Below, one piece after another: positions 1 to 9,257 of a stretch of 64,000 nt of DNA. Source of the stretch: an uncultured Bacteroidales bacterium. Its GTDB lineage: Bacteria; Bacteroidota; Bacteroidia; Bacteroidales; Paludibacteraceae. A model generated the notes under the pieces. It was not told where the DNA came from. It was given only the letters and a program-made list of their open reading frames with translations, and did not search any database. Made by a program: the position numbers and the translations under genes. The stretch is taken from contig CACWZZ010000008.1 in the NCBI GenBank assembly GCA_902765485.1, positions 1 to 64,000 on the forward strand, in the 5' to 3' direction. The number at the start of each line of letters is the position of its first letter. The first letter of the stretch is position 1.

Positions 1-1286
1 AGCATGATATTTTCCCATTCCTTTTCATAGATAGCTTCGCCGATAAGCGACCACTTGTCTCCTCTCACACGCGATATTACATCGGTCGTATCTGTCGAAG
101 CTGAGCCCCGAAGCGGTGTTTGTAGGAATCGGCGGTCGCTGTGGGTGTTAATATACGTGCCTACCACGTCAAAATACAAGTGTTGCTTGTGCGGCAGGTT
201 ATGCTGATAGTAAATGTCTAATGAGGGCGACTGACTGCTGCTTTTGTCGTGATCGTGTATCTCAAATGAATCCGTCGGCTGAAACAAACGGCTGTCGCGG
301 TCAGATGCTCCGTAAGGCGTATATGCCATATTGTCTCGCAAACGGATGTTCAGCATATTCTTATCCCCGTTCGTCCAGTTGTAATTCAGTGACACATTAA
401 CCGGATAAGTCTTGTAACGCGTCGGTTCTCCTACTTCGTTGTTTTCTATCTTGCCGGTCGAGAAATGGTAGGTTTCATTATTGGTACGCGTCCAATAAAT
501 ATCGTACGGCGCATAAGTGGCGACTGCTTGTAAAGACGATTTGCCAAAATGTACCTTACCCGCCAGATAGTAATTACCGATACCCGGCAGGGTCAAACCG
601 TTTGTGCCTGCAAGCATAAGACTGCCTCCGGTGTCGCGGTGCTTGACAATATAATCCACCACAGCCGCCGCACCGTTGTATCGCACACCCGGTTGGTCGT
701 GGTACTCCACGCGGATAATATCTTTCGGATTGATGGCTTTGACATCTGCCGTGCTTGCCTCGATACCGTTGATACGCAGTTGCACGCTCTCGTCAGAAAG
801 AGTTTTAACGGAGTTGTCAATCGGGCTAATCACGATACGCGGAATTTGCAAGTTCTGTAGCAGGGAAACGCCATCTGAGGAAGCCTGCATCTGCTCTTTT
901 GATGGCAGAAGGATTTGCCGATCTACTTTCTGAATAATGGCTTGGCTTTCTACCACCACTTCACCTAATTCCGTTGCGCCTTCTTGCATTTGTATCGTGC
1001 CTATATGCGTATTATCGTTCACGGTAAGAGCCATGCGGATTGTTTCATAACCAATATAGGAAAGTTCCAGAATATAATCGCCCTTCTTGGCATTTAGCGT
1101 GAATTTGCCGTTGATGTCGGTGGTGGTACCTGCTATCTGCACCGTGTCCTGCATCAGCAAGACAGTTGCACCGATGATGGCAGACTTGTCGTTAGCGTCT
1201 TTGATACGACCGGATATTCTGGCATTGTTCGCCGTTGCGGTCATTGCTACACAGAGCATCGCCGCGAAAAGTATAGTGTGTTTCAT
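1..1286 (-). CDS. TonB-dependent outer membrane receptor (partial, C-terminus beyond window)
   Basis: The minus-strand reading frame begins with ATG at 1286 (MKHTILFAAMLCVAMTATA, a signal peptide) and stays open to the left edge, about 428 residues. A carboxypeptidase-regulatory-like domain follows (ARISGRIKDANDKSAIIGATV, then TDINGKFTLNAKKGDYILELSYIGYE). Next comes a plug-like region (VQLRINGIEASTADVKAINPKDI) and the first beta-barrel strands. This is the layout of Bacteroidota receptors of the outer-membrane beta-barrel type that import a ligand across the outer membrane with TonB energy. It lies downstream of the ECF sigma, anti-sigma-like and DUF4252 genes on the same strand, so it may belong to that regulon. 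The ligand cannot be inferred. No SusD partner is visible. Confidence 0.85.
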   Translation of the reverse strand, partial: MKHTILFAAMLCVAMTATANNARISGRIKDANDKSAIIGATVLLMQDTVQIAGTTTDINGKFTLNAKKGDYILELSYIGYETIRMALTVNDNTHIGTIQMQEGATELGEVVVESQAIIQKVDRQILLPSKEQMQASSDGVSLLQNLQIPRIVISPIDNSVKTLSDESVQLRINGIEASTADVKAINPKDIIRVEYHDQPGVRYNGAAAVVDYIVKHRDTGGSLMLAGTNGLTLPGIGNYYLAGKVHFGKSSLQAVATYAPYDIYWTRTNNETYHFSTGKIENNEVGEPTRYKTYPVNVSLNYNWTNGDKNMLNIRLRDNMAYTPYGASDRDSRLFQPTDSFEIHDHDKSSSQSPSLDIYYQHNLPHKQHLYFDVVGTYINTHSDRRFLQTPLRGSASTDTTDVISRVRGDKWSLIGEAIYEKEWENIM

Positions 1287-1422
1287 TGTTTGTCTGTTTT
1301 TTATTGGGTAAAGGGCATAGAGCAACCGTTCTACATACTATGGTATGAAGAAATTTGGTGAAAAACTTTGATAGCCGTAGAATGGTCGCTACAAAGCCTT
1401 CTTTATGGAAAAGAGTGATAAT

Positions 1423-1875
1423 CTATTGCATCAGCTTGGCAACTTCTTCTTTTGTGAAATTGCCGACGATGACAATCATCGAACTATCCAGTTTTCCGAC
1501 AGAGCCGATGATCAGTTCGTGCGGCTTGCGCTTGTTGGAAAAGATGAACACATTATCCCCTTCCTCGGAATGACTAGTCATAAGGATTTCATATTCATCG
1601 TTATTAGAAAGCGTACTGATGTCTTTGTCTATCTGTGTCTTGCCCTGTTTGCTGTCCGCGCTGATGATAAGGAGTTTGTCTATATTACTCAACTTCCCTA
1701 AGGAATCATCTCCTGTCGCTGTTTTTATGAAAGATGAGCCAAGATTGAACATGGCTTTGTTGATGCAGACAAATCTGATGCTATCCATCGAAGCATACTT
1801 GGTAAATATCTTGTTCTGTGCTTGCGTAGACATTGCACATGCAAGGATACAGATTGCAATAATAATCTTTTTCAT
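1423..1875 (-). CDS. DUF4252 domain-containing secreted protein
   Basis: This 150-residue protein has an N-terminal signal peptide (MKKIIIAICILACAMSTQAQ). The mature part has a predicted mixed alpha/beta character and ends VGKLDSSMIVIVGNFTKEEVAKLMQ, which matches the C-terminus I know for DUF4252 proteins. These are small exported Bacteroidota proteins commonly encoded beside ECF sigma factors; their biochemical role is unknown. Here the gene lies 12 bp after the anti-sigma-like gene in the same direction, as the third gene of a sigma, anti-sigma, DUF4252 set. A role in signalling or envelope stress is inference from position only. Confidence 0.8.
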   Translation of the reverse strand: MKKIIIAICILACAMSTQAQNKIFTKYASMDSIRFVCINKAMFNLGSSFIKTATGDDSLGKLSNIDKLLIISADSKQGKTQIDKDISTLSNNDEYEILMTSHSEEGDNVFIFSNKRKPHELIIGSVGKLDSSMIVIVGNFTKEEVAKLMQ

Positions 1876-1887
1876 AACTATATGTTT

Positions 1888-2448
1888 TTAGAATGTTATA
1901 TGTTTATTGATTATTTCTTTTGTGTCTTCTACCTGCTCAAAAGCATTGCGAGTAGGGGCTAAGCATTGCTGCGATGCCTTGGTAATCATCGCATTGGCTT
2001 TGTGCAGTTCTGCTGCTGCTTCTTCCGGTGTGCTACACGTGTCGCAGAATGGGTCGGTTGTATATGTTTGTTGATGAAATAACACACCGCCGCCTATTGC
2101 GAGAAGAATAGCCACCGTTGCTGCTACGCGATACCACATCTTCGGAGGTGTTTTTAGACGGTAGATGATTCCTTTGCGTTGCTTCACCTCTGGCAAAACC
2201 GGCTTTTTCTCCGTTTGTCCGAGGTTGTTCACAAACGCGGTTATTTGTTCGGCAATGTCAGTCGGCATTTCTTGGTCGGAGATCTGCGCAAGCATAAGGA
2301 ATAGTTGCTTGTCTTCCTGCAACTCTTCCGGCACATCTTCACGACGGAAATACGCAGCCAACAGCCGTTCTTCATCCGGTGTCGTTTGTCCCTCGTAGAA
2401 ATGAGAGAGAAGCGATTTTATTTGTTCTATGGTCATGTTGTATGTCAT
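1888..2448 (-). CDS. putative anti-sigma factor, single-pass membrane protein
   Basis: This 186-residue protein has a soluble N-terminal half (MTIEQIKSLLSHFYEGQTTP, with the acidic DEERLLAAYF segment typical of Bacteroidota anti-sigma proteins). One transmembrane segment follows at about residues 109-125 (VAATVAILLAIGGGVLF). A short extracytoplasmic tail with a CDTC motif completes it. Its ATG overlaps the sigma-factor stop codon by 4 bp (ATGA), indicating translational coupling, as expected for a sigma/anti-sigma pair. A second in-frame ATG 12 bp downstream (MTIEQ) is an equally plausible start. It lacks the long FecR domain, so direct coupling to the receptor by the FecR mechanism is not shown. 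Confidence 0.7.
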   Translation of the reverse strand: MTYNMTIEQIKSLLSHFYEGQTTPDEERLLAAYFRREDVPEELQEDKQLFLMLAQISDQEMPTDIAEQITAFVNNLGQTEKKPVLPEVKQRKGIIYRLKTPPKMWYRVAATVAILLAIGGGVLFHQQTYTTDPFCDTCSTPEEAAAELHKANAMITKASQQCLAPTRNAFEQVEDTKEIINKHITF

Positions 2449-2930
2449 AACTTTGCGGTCAGTTCTTTTAATGATTTTCTTGCTCTGGATAGCAAGGTGT
2501 AAATGTTTTCGCGACTGAAACGGGTCAGTTCTTGTATTTGTTCTATCTCCAGTCCGTCAATCGTGCGTAATCGAAGCACTAATTGTTGGTCGGGAGGCAG
2601 TTTTTCAATCAGTTGGATCACTGCGTTAAGGTCACTTGCCGCGTCAATTTGATTTTCTGTGTTGTGGTCTAAAAGTGTCTCAAGGTTTTCGTCATCTGCT
2701 TGTGCACTTCTGGACTTGAGACGGTCAAGGCAGTTGTTTCGTACCATGGTCAGAACAAACGGAAGTGGCGGCTTATCGGGTTCTATCATGTCCCGTTTGC
2801 TCCATAACTCGGAGTACACATCTTGCACGCAGTCCCGCGCTTCGTCACGATTACGGAGCAAGTTGTATGCCAGTGCATACATCTTTCCGCTGAACGGCAA
2901 ATATATTTGCGTAAACTGCTCGTGCGTCAT
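2445..2930 (-). CDS. RNA polymerase sigma-70 factor, ECF subfamily
   Basis: This 161-residue protein has the two-domain ECF architecture. Region 2 is at about residues 10-70 (AYNLLRNRDEARDCVQDVYSELW). Region 4, with its helix-turn-helix, is at about 105-155 (LPPDQQLVLRLRTIDGLEIEQIQELT, then NIYTLLSRARKSLKE). The length is normal for the family. It is the first gene of a minus-strand run with the anti-sigma-like, DUF4252 and TonB receptor genes. No TTG-N20-TAnnTTTG promoter is obvious upstream, so the operon may be transcribed by the ECF factor itself; that is inference. Confidence 0.92.
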   Translation of the reverse strand: MTHEQFTQIYLPFSGKMYALAYNLLRNRDEARDCVQDVYSELWSKRDMIEPDKPPLPFVLTMVRNNCLDRLKSRSAQADDENLETLLDHNTENQIDAASDLNAVIQLIEKLPPDQQLVLRLRTIDGLEIEQIQELTRFSRENIYTLLSRARKSLKELTAKL

Positions 2931-3123
2931 TATTACTTTAATTTTCCAATTTCACCCCTCAAATCATGTGCCATTTGTCACCATTTGTAGAGCCTCTCTA
3001 TATGTAATACGATTTTCTCGCCTTAATCTTACAACCGCACTTCATTTTTTTTCATAACCGCTGGTCTTTCCCTCCGAAAGTAGAAAACACTTATAAAAAA
3101 ATAAGGAAAAAACGCGCGTGCGC

Positions 3124-3154
3124 TTGCGTATGTCGGAAAAAAGTTGTATCTTTG
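3124..3154 (+). promoter_or_regulatory. Bacteroidota-type promoter for the nitroreductase gene
   Basis: TTG at 3124-3126 and TATCTTTG at 3147-3154 are separated by 20 nt and match the -33/-7 pattern of the Bacteroidota primary sigma factor. The nitroreductase ATG is 40 bp downstream of the -7 element. Confidence 0.75.
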
Positions 3155-3193
3155 CACGCTAATTTGGATTAATACGGAAAGTTTTGCAATAAT

Positions 3194-3739
3194 ATGGAGA
3201 ATTTTGAACAGTTATGCCAGAAACGGCGGTCTATACGTAAGTATAAATCCACGCCGGTAGAGCAGGAGAAAATAGAGTACATGCTGCGTTGCGCGTTGAT
3301 GTCACCAAGCGCCAAACGGACGTGTCCGTGGGAGTTCATCGTGACGCGGGACGAAGCGAAAGTGCGTGCGTTACAGGCATGCAAGACGTACGGAAGTCAG
3401 ATGTTCGACACCGCGACAGCGGCTATCATCATTGCGCTGGATCCGACGCTGTGCCACAACACATGGATGGCGGATGGAGCGATCGCAGCGGAGCATATCT
3501 TGCTGGCGGCTGCTGAGCAGGGTGTGGGTGCATGCTGGTGCCATATTCACGAACGCGGCATAGAGACCGACGGAGCGGAAGACCGTGAGGGTGCGGCAAG
3601 GTTCGTACGCGAGTTATTCGGTATTCCGGAGGGGTACGAGGTGCTGTGCGCAATCGCTTTGGGCTATCCCGATGAGGAACGGAAGGATTATGACCCTGCT
3701 AAACTCAAGTACGAGAAGATTCATAACGAAAAATGGTAA
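3194..3739 (+). CDS. nitroreductase family protein
   Basis: This 181-residue protein is a flavin-dependent oxidoreductase of the nitroreductase fold. The N-terminus carries the family FMN-binding segment RRSIRKYKSTPVEQEKIEYMLRCALMSPSA. The C-terminal part has the usual EVLCAIALGYPDEE strand and the terminal Lys/Glu-rich tail. It is predicted to be a cytosolic homodimer using FMN and NAD(P)H; the substrate cannot be told. It stands first in the plus-strand group, 18 bp before pdxA, with its own promoter about 40 bp upstream of the start. Confidence 0.88.
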   Translation: MENFEQLCQKRRSIRKYKSTPVEQEKIEYMLRCALMSPSAKRTCPWEFIVTRDEAKVRALQACKTYGSQMFDTATAAIIIALDPTLCHNTWMADGAIAAEHILLAAAEQGVGACWCHIHERGIETDGAEDREGAARFVRELFGIPEGYEVLCAIALGYPDEERKDYDPAKLKYEKIHNEKW

Positions 3740-3757
3740 TTTGTAGTTTATAATTTT

Positions 3758-4870
3758 ATGAAACCGATAATAGCAATAACAGCCGGAGATACGAACGGCG
3801 TGGGATACGAGGTGATTCTGAAAGCCTTGCTGGAAGCACATATGTTCGAGATCATGCGTCCGGTCATTTACGGCAGCGCCGGAGTAGCGAAACACCATAT
3901 TCAAACCCTGAGCGAAGAATACCGGAACATCAACTGGAATGTCATTTCCTCTCCTGATCAAGCCAAAGACGGTCGGTTGAACCTGATCAGCTGCTATCCG
4001 GACGATATGCCGGTGAGTTTAGGCGCTCCTTCGGAGGCCGCCAACAAAGCAGCGAAAGCAGCTCTGGATCGCGCTTGTTTGGATATGAAGAACGGCAAGG
4101 CGGACGCTTTGGTGACCGCACCGATCAATAAAGAAGCGCTGAATAAGGGACAAAGCGACCAAGTACCAAGTACCATAGGACATACGGAGTATCTGGAGAA
4201 AACCTTTGGCGGGGAGAGTCTGATGATGCTGTGCAGCGGGGCATTGCGGGTAGCGCTGGTGTGCAACCATGTGTCAATCGCGGACATCCCTGCGCAGATT
4301 ACCGAGGAACGGATCTTAGCCAAACTGACGCTTCTGAACAACAGCCTCAAACGTGATTTCGGACTGGAGAAACCGCGTATCGCCGTGTTGGCACTCAATC
4401 CTCATGCGGGCGACCAAGGCTTATTGGGCAAAGAGGAGCAGGAGATTATTCTTCCGTCCATCGAGAAAGCAAAAGAGCAGGGTATATGGGCGTTCGGTCC
4501 GTATGCTGCGGACGGATTTTTCGGGAGCGGACATTTCCAGCACTTCGACGCGGTATTGGCGATGTATCATGACCAAGGTCTGATTCCGTTCAAGACTCTG
4601 GACATGAGCGGCGTGAACTACACGGCAGGACTGAGTATCGTACGCACGAGTCCGGATCATGGCACCGGATATGACATAGCGGGTAAGAACCAAGCGGACG
4701 AGCAGAGCATGCGCAATGCGCTGTATATGGCGATCGACATTCTGAAAGCGCGTGCCGAATACGACGCGAACACAGCCAACCCGCTGCCGTTCATTGAGCG
4801 CGAGGACAAAGAAGGTCGTCCGCGAAGAGAATTCATTGATTTTAAAACAACAAAATATAATGACAAGTAA
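3758..4870 (+). CDS. pdxA: 4-hydroxythreonine-4-phosphate dehydrogenase
   Basis: PdxA oxidises 4-phospho-hydroxy-L-threonine in pyridoxal 5'-phosphate synthesis. The 370-residue frame starts with the family sequence [24 protein letters not shown]. The metal-binding histidines lie in GHTEYL (about residues 142-147), CNHVSIAD and [12 protein letters not shown]. The C-terminal [12 protein letters not shown] is also diagnostic. Length is normal. Just before GHTEYL there is a six-residue DQVPST segment (about residues 134-139) encoded by a 17-bp sequence found identically in another gene at 10325; relatives have a different loop there. The gene overlaps alaS by 11 bp. Confidence 0.95.
   Translation: MKPIIAITAGDTNGVGYEVILKALLEAHMFEIMRPVIYGSAGVAKHHIQTLSEEYRNINWNVISSPDQAKDGRLNLISCYPDDMPVSLGAPSEAANKAAKAALDRACLDMKNGKADALVTAPINKEALNKGQSDQVPSTIGHTEYLEKTFGGESLMMLCSGALRVALVCNHVSIADIPAQITEERILAKLTLLNNSLKRDFGLEKPRIAVLALNPHAGDQGLLGKEEQEIILPSIEKAKEQGIWAFGPYAADGFFGSGHFQHFDAVLAMYHDQGLIPFKTLDMSGVNYTAGLSIVRTSPDHGTGYDIAGKNQADEQSMRNALYMAIDILKARAEYDANTANPLPFIEREDKEGRPRREFIDFKTTKYNDK
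4157..4173 (+). repeat. 17-bp in-frame repeat inside pdxA (encodes DQVPST)
   Basis: The sequence GACCAAGTACCAAGTAC consists of about two copies of the heptamer ACCAAGT. The identical 17 bases occur at 10325-10341 inside the lipoate ligase/phosphatase fusion gene, in the same reading frame. The preceding seven bases also agree except for one mismatch. Confidence 0.85.
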
Positions 4871-7493
4871 AGAGATTAGGCAGTCCTTCTTGGACTTTAT
4901 GGCGTCTAAAGGTCACCAAGTGGTACCTTCTGCGCCGATGGTGATTAAAGATGATCCCACGCTGATGTTCACCAACGCGGGTATGAACCCGTGGAAGGGA
5001 ATCATCCTGGGTAACGATCCGATCAAATATCCGCGTGTGGCAGACAGCCAGAAATGTCTGCGCGTGAGCGGCAAACACAATGATCTGGAGGAAGTGGGAC
5101 ACGATACGTACCACCACACGATGTTTGAAATGCTGGGCAACTGGTCGTTTGGCGACTATTTCAAACAAGAGGCGATTGATTTCGCATGGGAGTACATCGT
5201 TGATGTGCTGAAGATCGACCCGTCGAACCTGTACGCAACGGTGTTTGAGGGTTCGCCGGAGGAAGGTCTGGCGCGCGATGACGAAGCCGCTTCCATCTGG
5301 GCGAAACACCTGCCGGCAGACCATATTCTGAACGGCAACAAGCATGATAATTTCTGGGAGATGGGTGAGACGGGTCCTTGCGGTCCGTGCAGCGAGATCC
5401 ATGTGGACAGCCGAAGCGCCGAGGAACGCGCCAAAGTGCCCGGACGCGAGTTGGTGAACAAAGATCACCCGCAGGTGATCGAGATTTGGAACATCGTCTT
5501 CATGCAGTTCAACCGCAAGGCGGACGGCAGTCTGGAGCCGCTGGCAAAGAAAGTGATCGACACCGGTATGGGTTTTGAGCGTCTGGTACGCACGATCCAA
5601 GGCAAGACCAGTAACTACGACACGGATGTGTTCCAGCCGATGCTGACGAAGATCGGGGAGATCTGTCATTGCGAATACGGCAAGGACGAGAAGACCGACA
5701 TCGCCATGCGTGTGATCGCCGATCATATCCGTACGATCGCGTTTGCTATCACGGACGGACAGCTGCCGAGCAACGAGAAAGCGGGTTATGTCATCCGCCG
5801 AATCCTGCGCCGCGCGGTGCGCTACGGCTACACGTTCCTCAATATGCGCGAGGCGTTCCTGTACCGGCTCGTGCCGCAACTGATCGCCGACATGGGTGAG
5901 GCATATCCCGAGTTGGTGAAACAGCAGGGACAGATCGTGCCGGTAATCAAGAGCGAGGAAGAGGCGTTCCTGCGCACGCTGGACAAAGGAATCGGTCTGC
6001 TGGACAAGCTGATGGAAGAAGCCAAGAAAGCCGGCAAGACCGAAATCAGCGGTGTGGATGTATTTACGCTCAAAGATACTTACGGTTTCCCGCTCGACCT
6101 GACGGAGCTGATTCTCCGCGAGAACGGGTTTACGACCAACGAAGAGGAATACAACCAAGCGCTGGAACACCAGAAATCCATGGGACGCGAGGCGAACAAA
6201 CAAGATCTGGGCGACTGGACCGTGCTGGCGGAAGGCGAGACGGAGTTCGTCGGCTATGACGAGCTGGAATGCGAGACGAAGATCCTGCGTTACCGCCAAG
6301 TGAGCCAGAAAGGCAAGACCTTCTACCAAGTCGTGCTGTCCAAGACGCCGTTCTACGCCGAGATGGGTGGAGAGATAGGCGACACGGGTTATTTGCAATT
6401 GGACGATTTGCGATTTGCGGTCATTGATACCAAGCGCGAGAACGGTCTGCCGGTACATATCATGACCGAAGTGCCGTTTGTTACCGGCGGTGTTGCCGGA
6501 AAAAGTGGCAAGTTAACGGCTGTAGTAGATGCAGAGAAGCGCCAGGCGATCATGTGCAACCATACCGCAACGCATATCCTGCATTACGCTTTGCGCCAGG
6601 TGCTGGGACAACACGTGGAGCAGAAGGGTAGTCTGGTGACCGCCGACAGCCTGCGTTTCGATTTCAGCCATTTCCAGAAAGTGACGCCCGAAGAGCAGCG
6701 CGAGGTGGAGAGAGTGGCGAACCAACTGATTCGTCAGGACTTCAAGCTGGAGGAGAGCCGTCATACGCCGATCGCTGAGGCTAAAGCAATGGGTGCGATG
6801 GCGCTCTTCGGCGAGAAATACGGCGATGACGTGCGTGTGATCAAATACGGTCCGTCAATTGAGCTGTGCGGCGGCTGCCACGTGGCTTCGACCGGTAAGA
6901 TCGGTTCGGTTCGTATCGTGATGGAGACCAGCGTAGCTGCCGGTGTGCGCCGTATAGAGGCGGTGACCGCGGCGAAAGCGGATGAGATTTATTACGCCCA
7001 GCAGGATATGCTCACCGGTCTGCGCGGACTATTCAACAACGCACCGGACTTGGCAGGCGCAATCCGCAAGTCGATCGAGGAGAATGCCGGTCTGAAGAAA
7101 GAGATTGAGCAGTTCATGGCAGAGAAGATCGAGCGTTTCCGCGACGAGCTGATCCACCGCGCCGAGGACTATAACGGCATCAAACTGGTACGTCTGCAGG
7201 GCGAGATGTCACCGGATATGATCCGTGGCGTAATGCCGCTGCTGCGCGGTAAGTTCACGGATGTGAAGTTCGCCGTAGTGGGAGCAACCCAATTTGAGGG
7301 CAAGCCGACGATCTCGGTGTTCCTAAGCCAGCCGCTGGTGGACGAAGGCAAGAACGCTGGCGCGATGATCAAGAGTGCTGCCAAGCTGATCCAAGGTGGC
7401 GGCGGCGGTCAGCCGTGGATGGCTACTGCCGGAGGACGCGACGTCAACGGACTCAATGCTGCGATGGAGGAGCTGGTGGCTGCGCTGAATTGA
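4860..7493 (+). CDS. alaS: alanyl-tRNA synthetase
   Basis: AlaRS charges tRNA-Ala. I choose ATG 4860 ([19 protein letters not shown]), giving 877 residues; an upstream extension would only read through pdxA. Visible parts are the class II catalytic core ([19 protein letters not shown], then [11 protein letters not shown]), the editing domain zinc ligands ([11 protein letters not shown] and [10 protein letters not shown]) and the C-terminal region with a Gly-rich stretch before the end. The start overlaps pdxA by 11 bp, so the two are co-transcribed. The stop codon lies within a heptamer repeat array that continues into gtrA. Confidence 0.97.
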   Translation: MTSKEIRQSFLDFMASKGHQVVPSAPMVIKDDPTLMFTNAGMNPWKGIILGNDPIKYPRVADSQKCLRVSGKHNDLEEVGHDTYHHTMFEMLGNWSFGDYFKQEAIDFAWEYIVDVLKIDPSNLYATVFEGSPEEGLARDDEAASIWAKHLPADHILNGNKHDNFWEMGETGPCGPCSEIHVDSRSAEERAKVPGRELVNKDHPQVIEIWNIVFMQFNRKADGSLEPLAKKVIDTGMGFERLVRTIQGKTSNYDTDVFQPMLTKIGEICHCEYGKDEKTDIAMRVIADHIRTIAFAITDGQLPSNEKAGYVIRRILRRAVRYGYTFLNMREAFLYRLVPQLIADMGEAYPELVKQQGQIVPVIKSEEEAFLRTLDKGIGLLDKLMEEAKKAGKTEISGVDVFTLKDTYGFPLDLTELILRENGFTTNEEEYNQALEHQKSMGREANKQDLGDWTVLAEGETEFVGYDELECETKILRYRQVSQKGKTFYQVVLSKTPFYAEMGGEIGDTGYLQLDDLRFAVIDTKRENGLPVHIMTEVPFVTGGVAGKSGKLTAVVDAEKRQAIMCNHTATHILHYALRQVLGQHVEQKGSLVTADSLRFDFSHFQKVTPEEQREVERVANQLIRQDFKLEESRHTPIAEAKAMGAMALFGEKYGDDVRVIKYGPSIELCGGCHVASTGKIGSVRIVMETSVAAGVRRIEAVTAAKADEIYYAQQDMLTGLRGLFNNAPDLAGAIRKSIEENAGLKKEIEQFMAEKIERFRDELIHRAEDYNGIKLVRLQGEMSPDMIRGVMPLLRGKFTDVKFAVVGATQFEGKPTISVFLSQPLVDEGKNAGAMIKSAAKLIQGGGGGQPWMATAGGRDVNGLNAAMEELVAALN

Positions 7494-7522
7494 GAATTGA
7501 TAATCGTGAATTGAGAATTGAT
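7488..7522 (+). repeat. AATTGAG-type heptamer array between alaS and the gtrA-like gene
   Basis: Five consecutive 7-bp units: AATTGAG, AATTGAT, AATCGTG, AATTGAG, AATTGAT. The alaS stop codon (7491-7493) is in the first unit and the ATG of the next gene (7521) begins in the last, so the array makes up the whole junction. Confidence 0.9.
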
Positions 7523-7946
7523 GAGACTGCCTACGTCATATCTGCCGGAGAACGTGCGGAGCGCTGTCCGATTTCTAATCGTCGGCACTTCGGGTATGTT
7601 TTTACAGACATGGTTCTTCATGGCTGCACTCTATTTCATGGCGTATCCGGAGAAAGGTTCCGCGCTCTATTATGTGGCATTCGGAATCGGCTATGTGCTG
7701 GAGATGATACCCAACTATTTTGTGCTGAACTGGTACACCTTCGGCTCCAAGCCGGATAGCAAGAATGCCGGCGGTTTTCTGCTGGCACGCGCGATCAATG
7801 TAGTAATCCAGTTCGGTTTGCTGCCGCTGGCATTGGCATTCTTCTCCACTTGGCGGGACGATGTGATCAGCATGCTGGTCATCTTCATCGGCGGATGTAT
7901 CAATTACCTGATTTGTTTAGTTTTCTTTAAAAAGAAAGAATCATGA
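7521..7946 (+). CDS. GtrA-like integral membrane protein
   Basis: This 141-residue protein has four predicted membrane helices (about residues 18-38, 45-65, 80-102, 113-135). It carries the GtrA family pattern RFLIVGTSGMFLQTW near the N-terminus and FVLNWYTF in the middle. GtrA proteins are thought to help move lipid-linked sugars across the inner membrane; the substrate here is unknown. The ATG at 7521 is preferred over a TTG one codon earlier. It ends with a 4-bp ATGA overlap with the guanine deaminase gene. Confidence 0.85.
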   Translation: MRLPTSYLPENVRSAVRFLIVGTSGMFLQTWFFMAALYFMAYPEKGSALYYVAFGIGYVLEMIPNYFVLNWYTFGSKPDSKNAGGFLLARAINVVIQFGLLPLALAFFSTWRDDVISMLVIFIGGCINYLICLVFFKKKES

Positions 7947-9220
7947 AAATATACCGCGCGAACATTATTCATACCCCGACTCCGGGTAAGTTGGAGATCA
8001 TTCCTCACGGCTATGTGGTCGTTAAGTCGAATGGTCTGGTAGAAGGCGTCTATACCGAGTTGCCGGAAAACATGGACTGGCGTCGCCAGGTGATGGATTT
8101 CGGCGACAGGCTGTTGATCCCTGCGTTCAATGACCTGCACGTCCACGCGCCGCAGTACCGTAATATGGGTCTGGCGCTGGATCTGGAGTTGCTGCCGTGG
8201 CTGAACACCTATACGTTTCCGGAGGAGAGCAAGTACGCCGATCCGGAGTATGCACGGCGGCTGTACAGACGCTTCGTGCACGAGCTATGGATGCAAGGCA
8301 CCATGCGTTCGGCAGTCTTTGCGACGATCCATCCGGAGGCGACACGTATCCTGGCGGACTTATTTATCCAAGCCGGAATGGGTGCGTATGTAGGATTAGT
8401 AGGCATGAACCGCAACAGCCCCGACACGCTGCAGAACACGACCGCCGAAGTGATAGAAGGAATGAAGATGCTGAAGGCGCACTTGGACGAACACGGAAAT
8501 GGTCTGGTGGCTCCGATCATCACGCCTCGGTTCGTGCCTTCGTGTTCGGACAAGATGCTGCGCGCGATGGGTGAGTTTGCTGCCGAGACGGGTCTGCCGG
8601 TGCAGTCCCACTTGTCGGAAAACCGTTCGGAGATCGACTGGGTGAAAGAGCTGGAGCCGGACTCGACCTGTTATGGTGACGCATACAACCGCTATGGTCT
8701 GTTCGGTCAGACGCCAACGCTGATGGCGCATTGCTGCTACACCGATGGCGAAGAGATGGAACTGATGCGCAAGAACGGCGTGTATGTGGTGCACTGCCCG
8801 ATGTCGAATAGCAATCTGTCTTCGGGTATGGCGCCTATTCGCAAGTTCTTGGACGCAGGGATAAAAGTGGCACTCGGTACGGATGTATCTGCCGGACACC
8901 ATCTGTCGATGATGCGAGTGATGCAATACGCGATACAGGTGTCCAAACTCAATTACGCCCAGACGAAAGGCGATATGTCGTTCCTGAGCCTTAGCGAGGT
9001 GTTCTATCTGGCGACCAAAGGCGGCGGTTCGTTCTTCGGCAAAGTGGGATCGTTCGAGCCGGGGTATGAGTTCGATGCGCTGCTGATAGACGACACGTAT
9101 CTCAATTATGACCAATACACGCTTCCGCAACGCCTGGAACGGTATATCTACCTTGGAGACGACCGCGACATTAAGCGTCGTTTTTGCCGCGGCGTGGAGT
9201 TGAGCGAGCCGGTGTTCTGA
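7943..9220 (+). CDS. guaD: guanine deaminase (amidohydrolase)
   Basis: This 425-residue amidohydrolase is predicted to deaminate guanine to xanthine. Metal ligands are seen in NDLHVHAPQ (about residues 61-69, the HxH pair with the guanine-deaminase-type HAPQ continuation), QSHLSENRSEI, MAHCCYTDGEE and ALGTDVSAG. The length fits bacterial guanine deaminases. It overlaps the gtrA-like gene by 4 bp and is followed after 24 bp by the lipoate ligase fusion. A related amidohydrolase specificity (for example S-adenosylhomocysteine-type) is possible but the HAPQ motif favours guanine. Confidence 0.85.
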   Translation: MKIYRANIIHTPTPGKLEIIPHGYVVVKSNGLVEGVYTELPENMDWRRQVMDFGDRLLIPAFNDLHVHAPQYRNMGLALDLELLPWLNTYTFPEESKYADPEYARRLYRRFVHELWMQGTMRSAVFATIHPEATRILADLFIQAGMGAYVGLVGMNRNSPDTLQNTTAEVIEGMKMLKAHLDEHGNGLVAPIITPRFVPSCSDKMLRAMGEFAAETGLPVQSHLSENRSEIDWVKELEPDSTCYGDAYNRYGLFGQTPTLMAHCCYTDGEEMELMRKNGVYVVHCPMSNSNLSSGMAPIRKFLDAGIKVALGTDVSAGHHLSMMRVMQYAIQVSKLNYAQTKGDMSFLSLSEVFYLATKGGGSFFGKVGSFEPGYEFDALLIDDTYLNYDQYTLPQRLERYIYLGDDRDIKRRFCRGVELSEPVF

Positions 9221-9222
9221 GA

Positions 9223-9257
9223 GTTGAAAGGTGAAAATTGAAAGGTGAAAGTTGAAA
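9223..9257 (+). repeat. heptamer array at the start of the lipoate ligase fusion gene
   Basis: Five 7-bp units: GTTGAAA, GGTGAAA, ATTGAAA, GGTGAAA, GTTGAAA. The predicted GTG start codon at 9245 lies inside the fourth unit, so the first codons of the downstream protein are repeat-encoded. Confidence 0.88.

Noticed and set aside
6391..6418. Possible heptamer insertion in alaS (GATTTGC units)
   Set aside because: The encoded segment has the same length as in other AlaRS proteins, so there is no evidence of insertion; the periodicity is weak.
4842..6458. Long open frame antisense to alaS (about 538 codons, minus strand)
   Set aside because: It lies wholly opposite the conserved alaS coding sequence, shows no domain, and results from GC-biased codons on the other strand.
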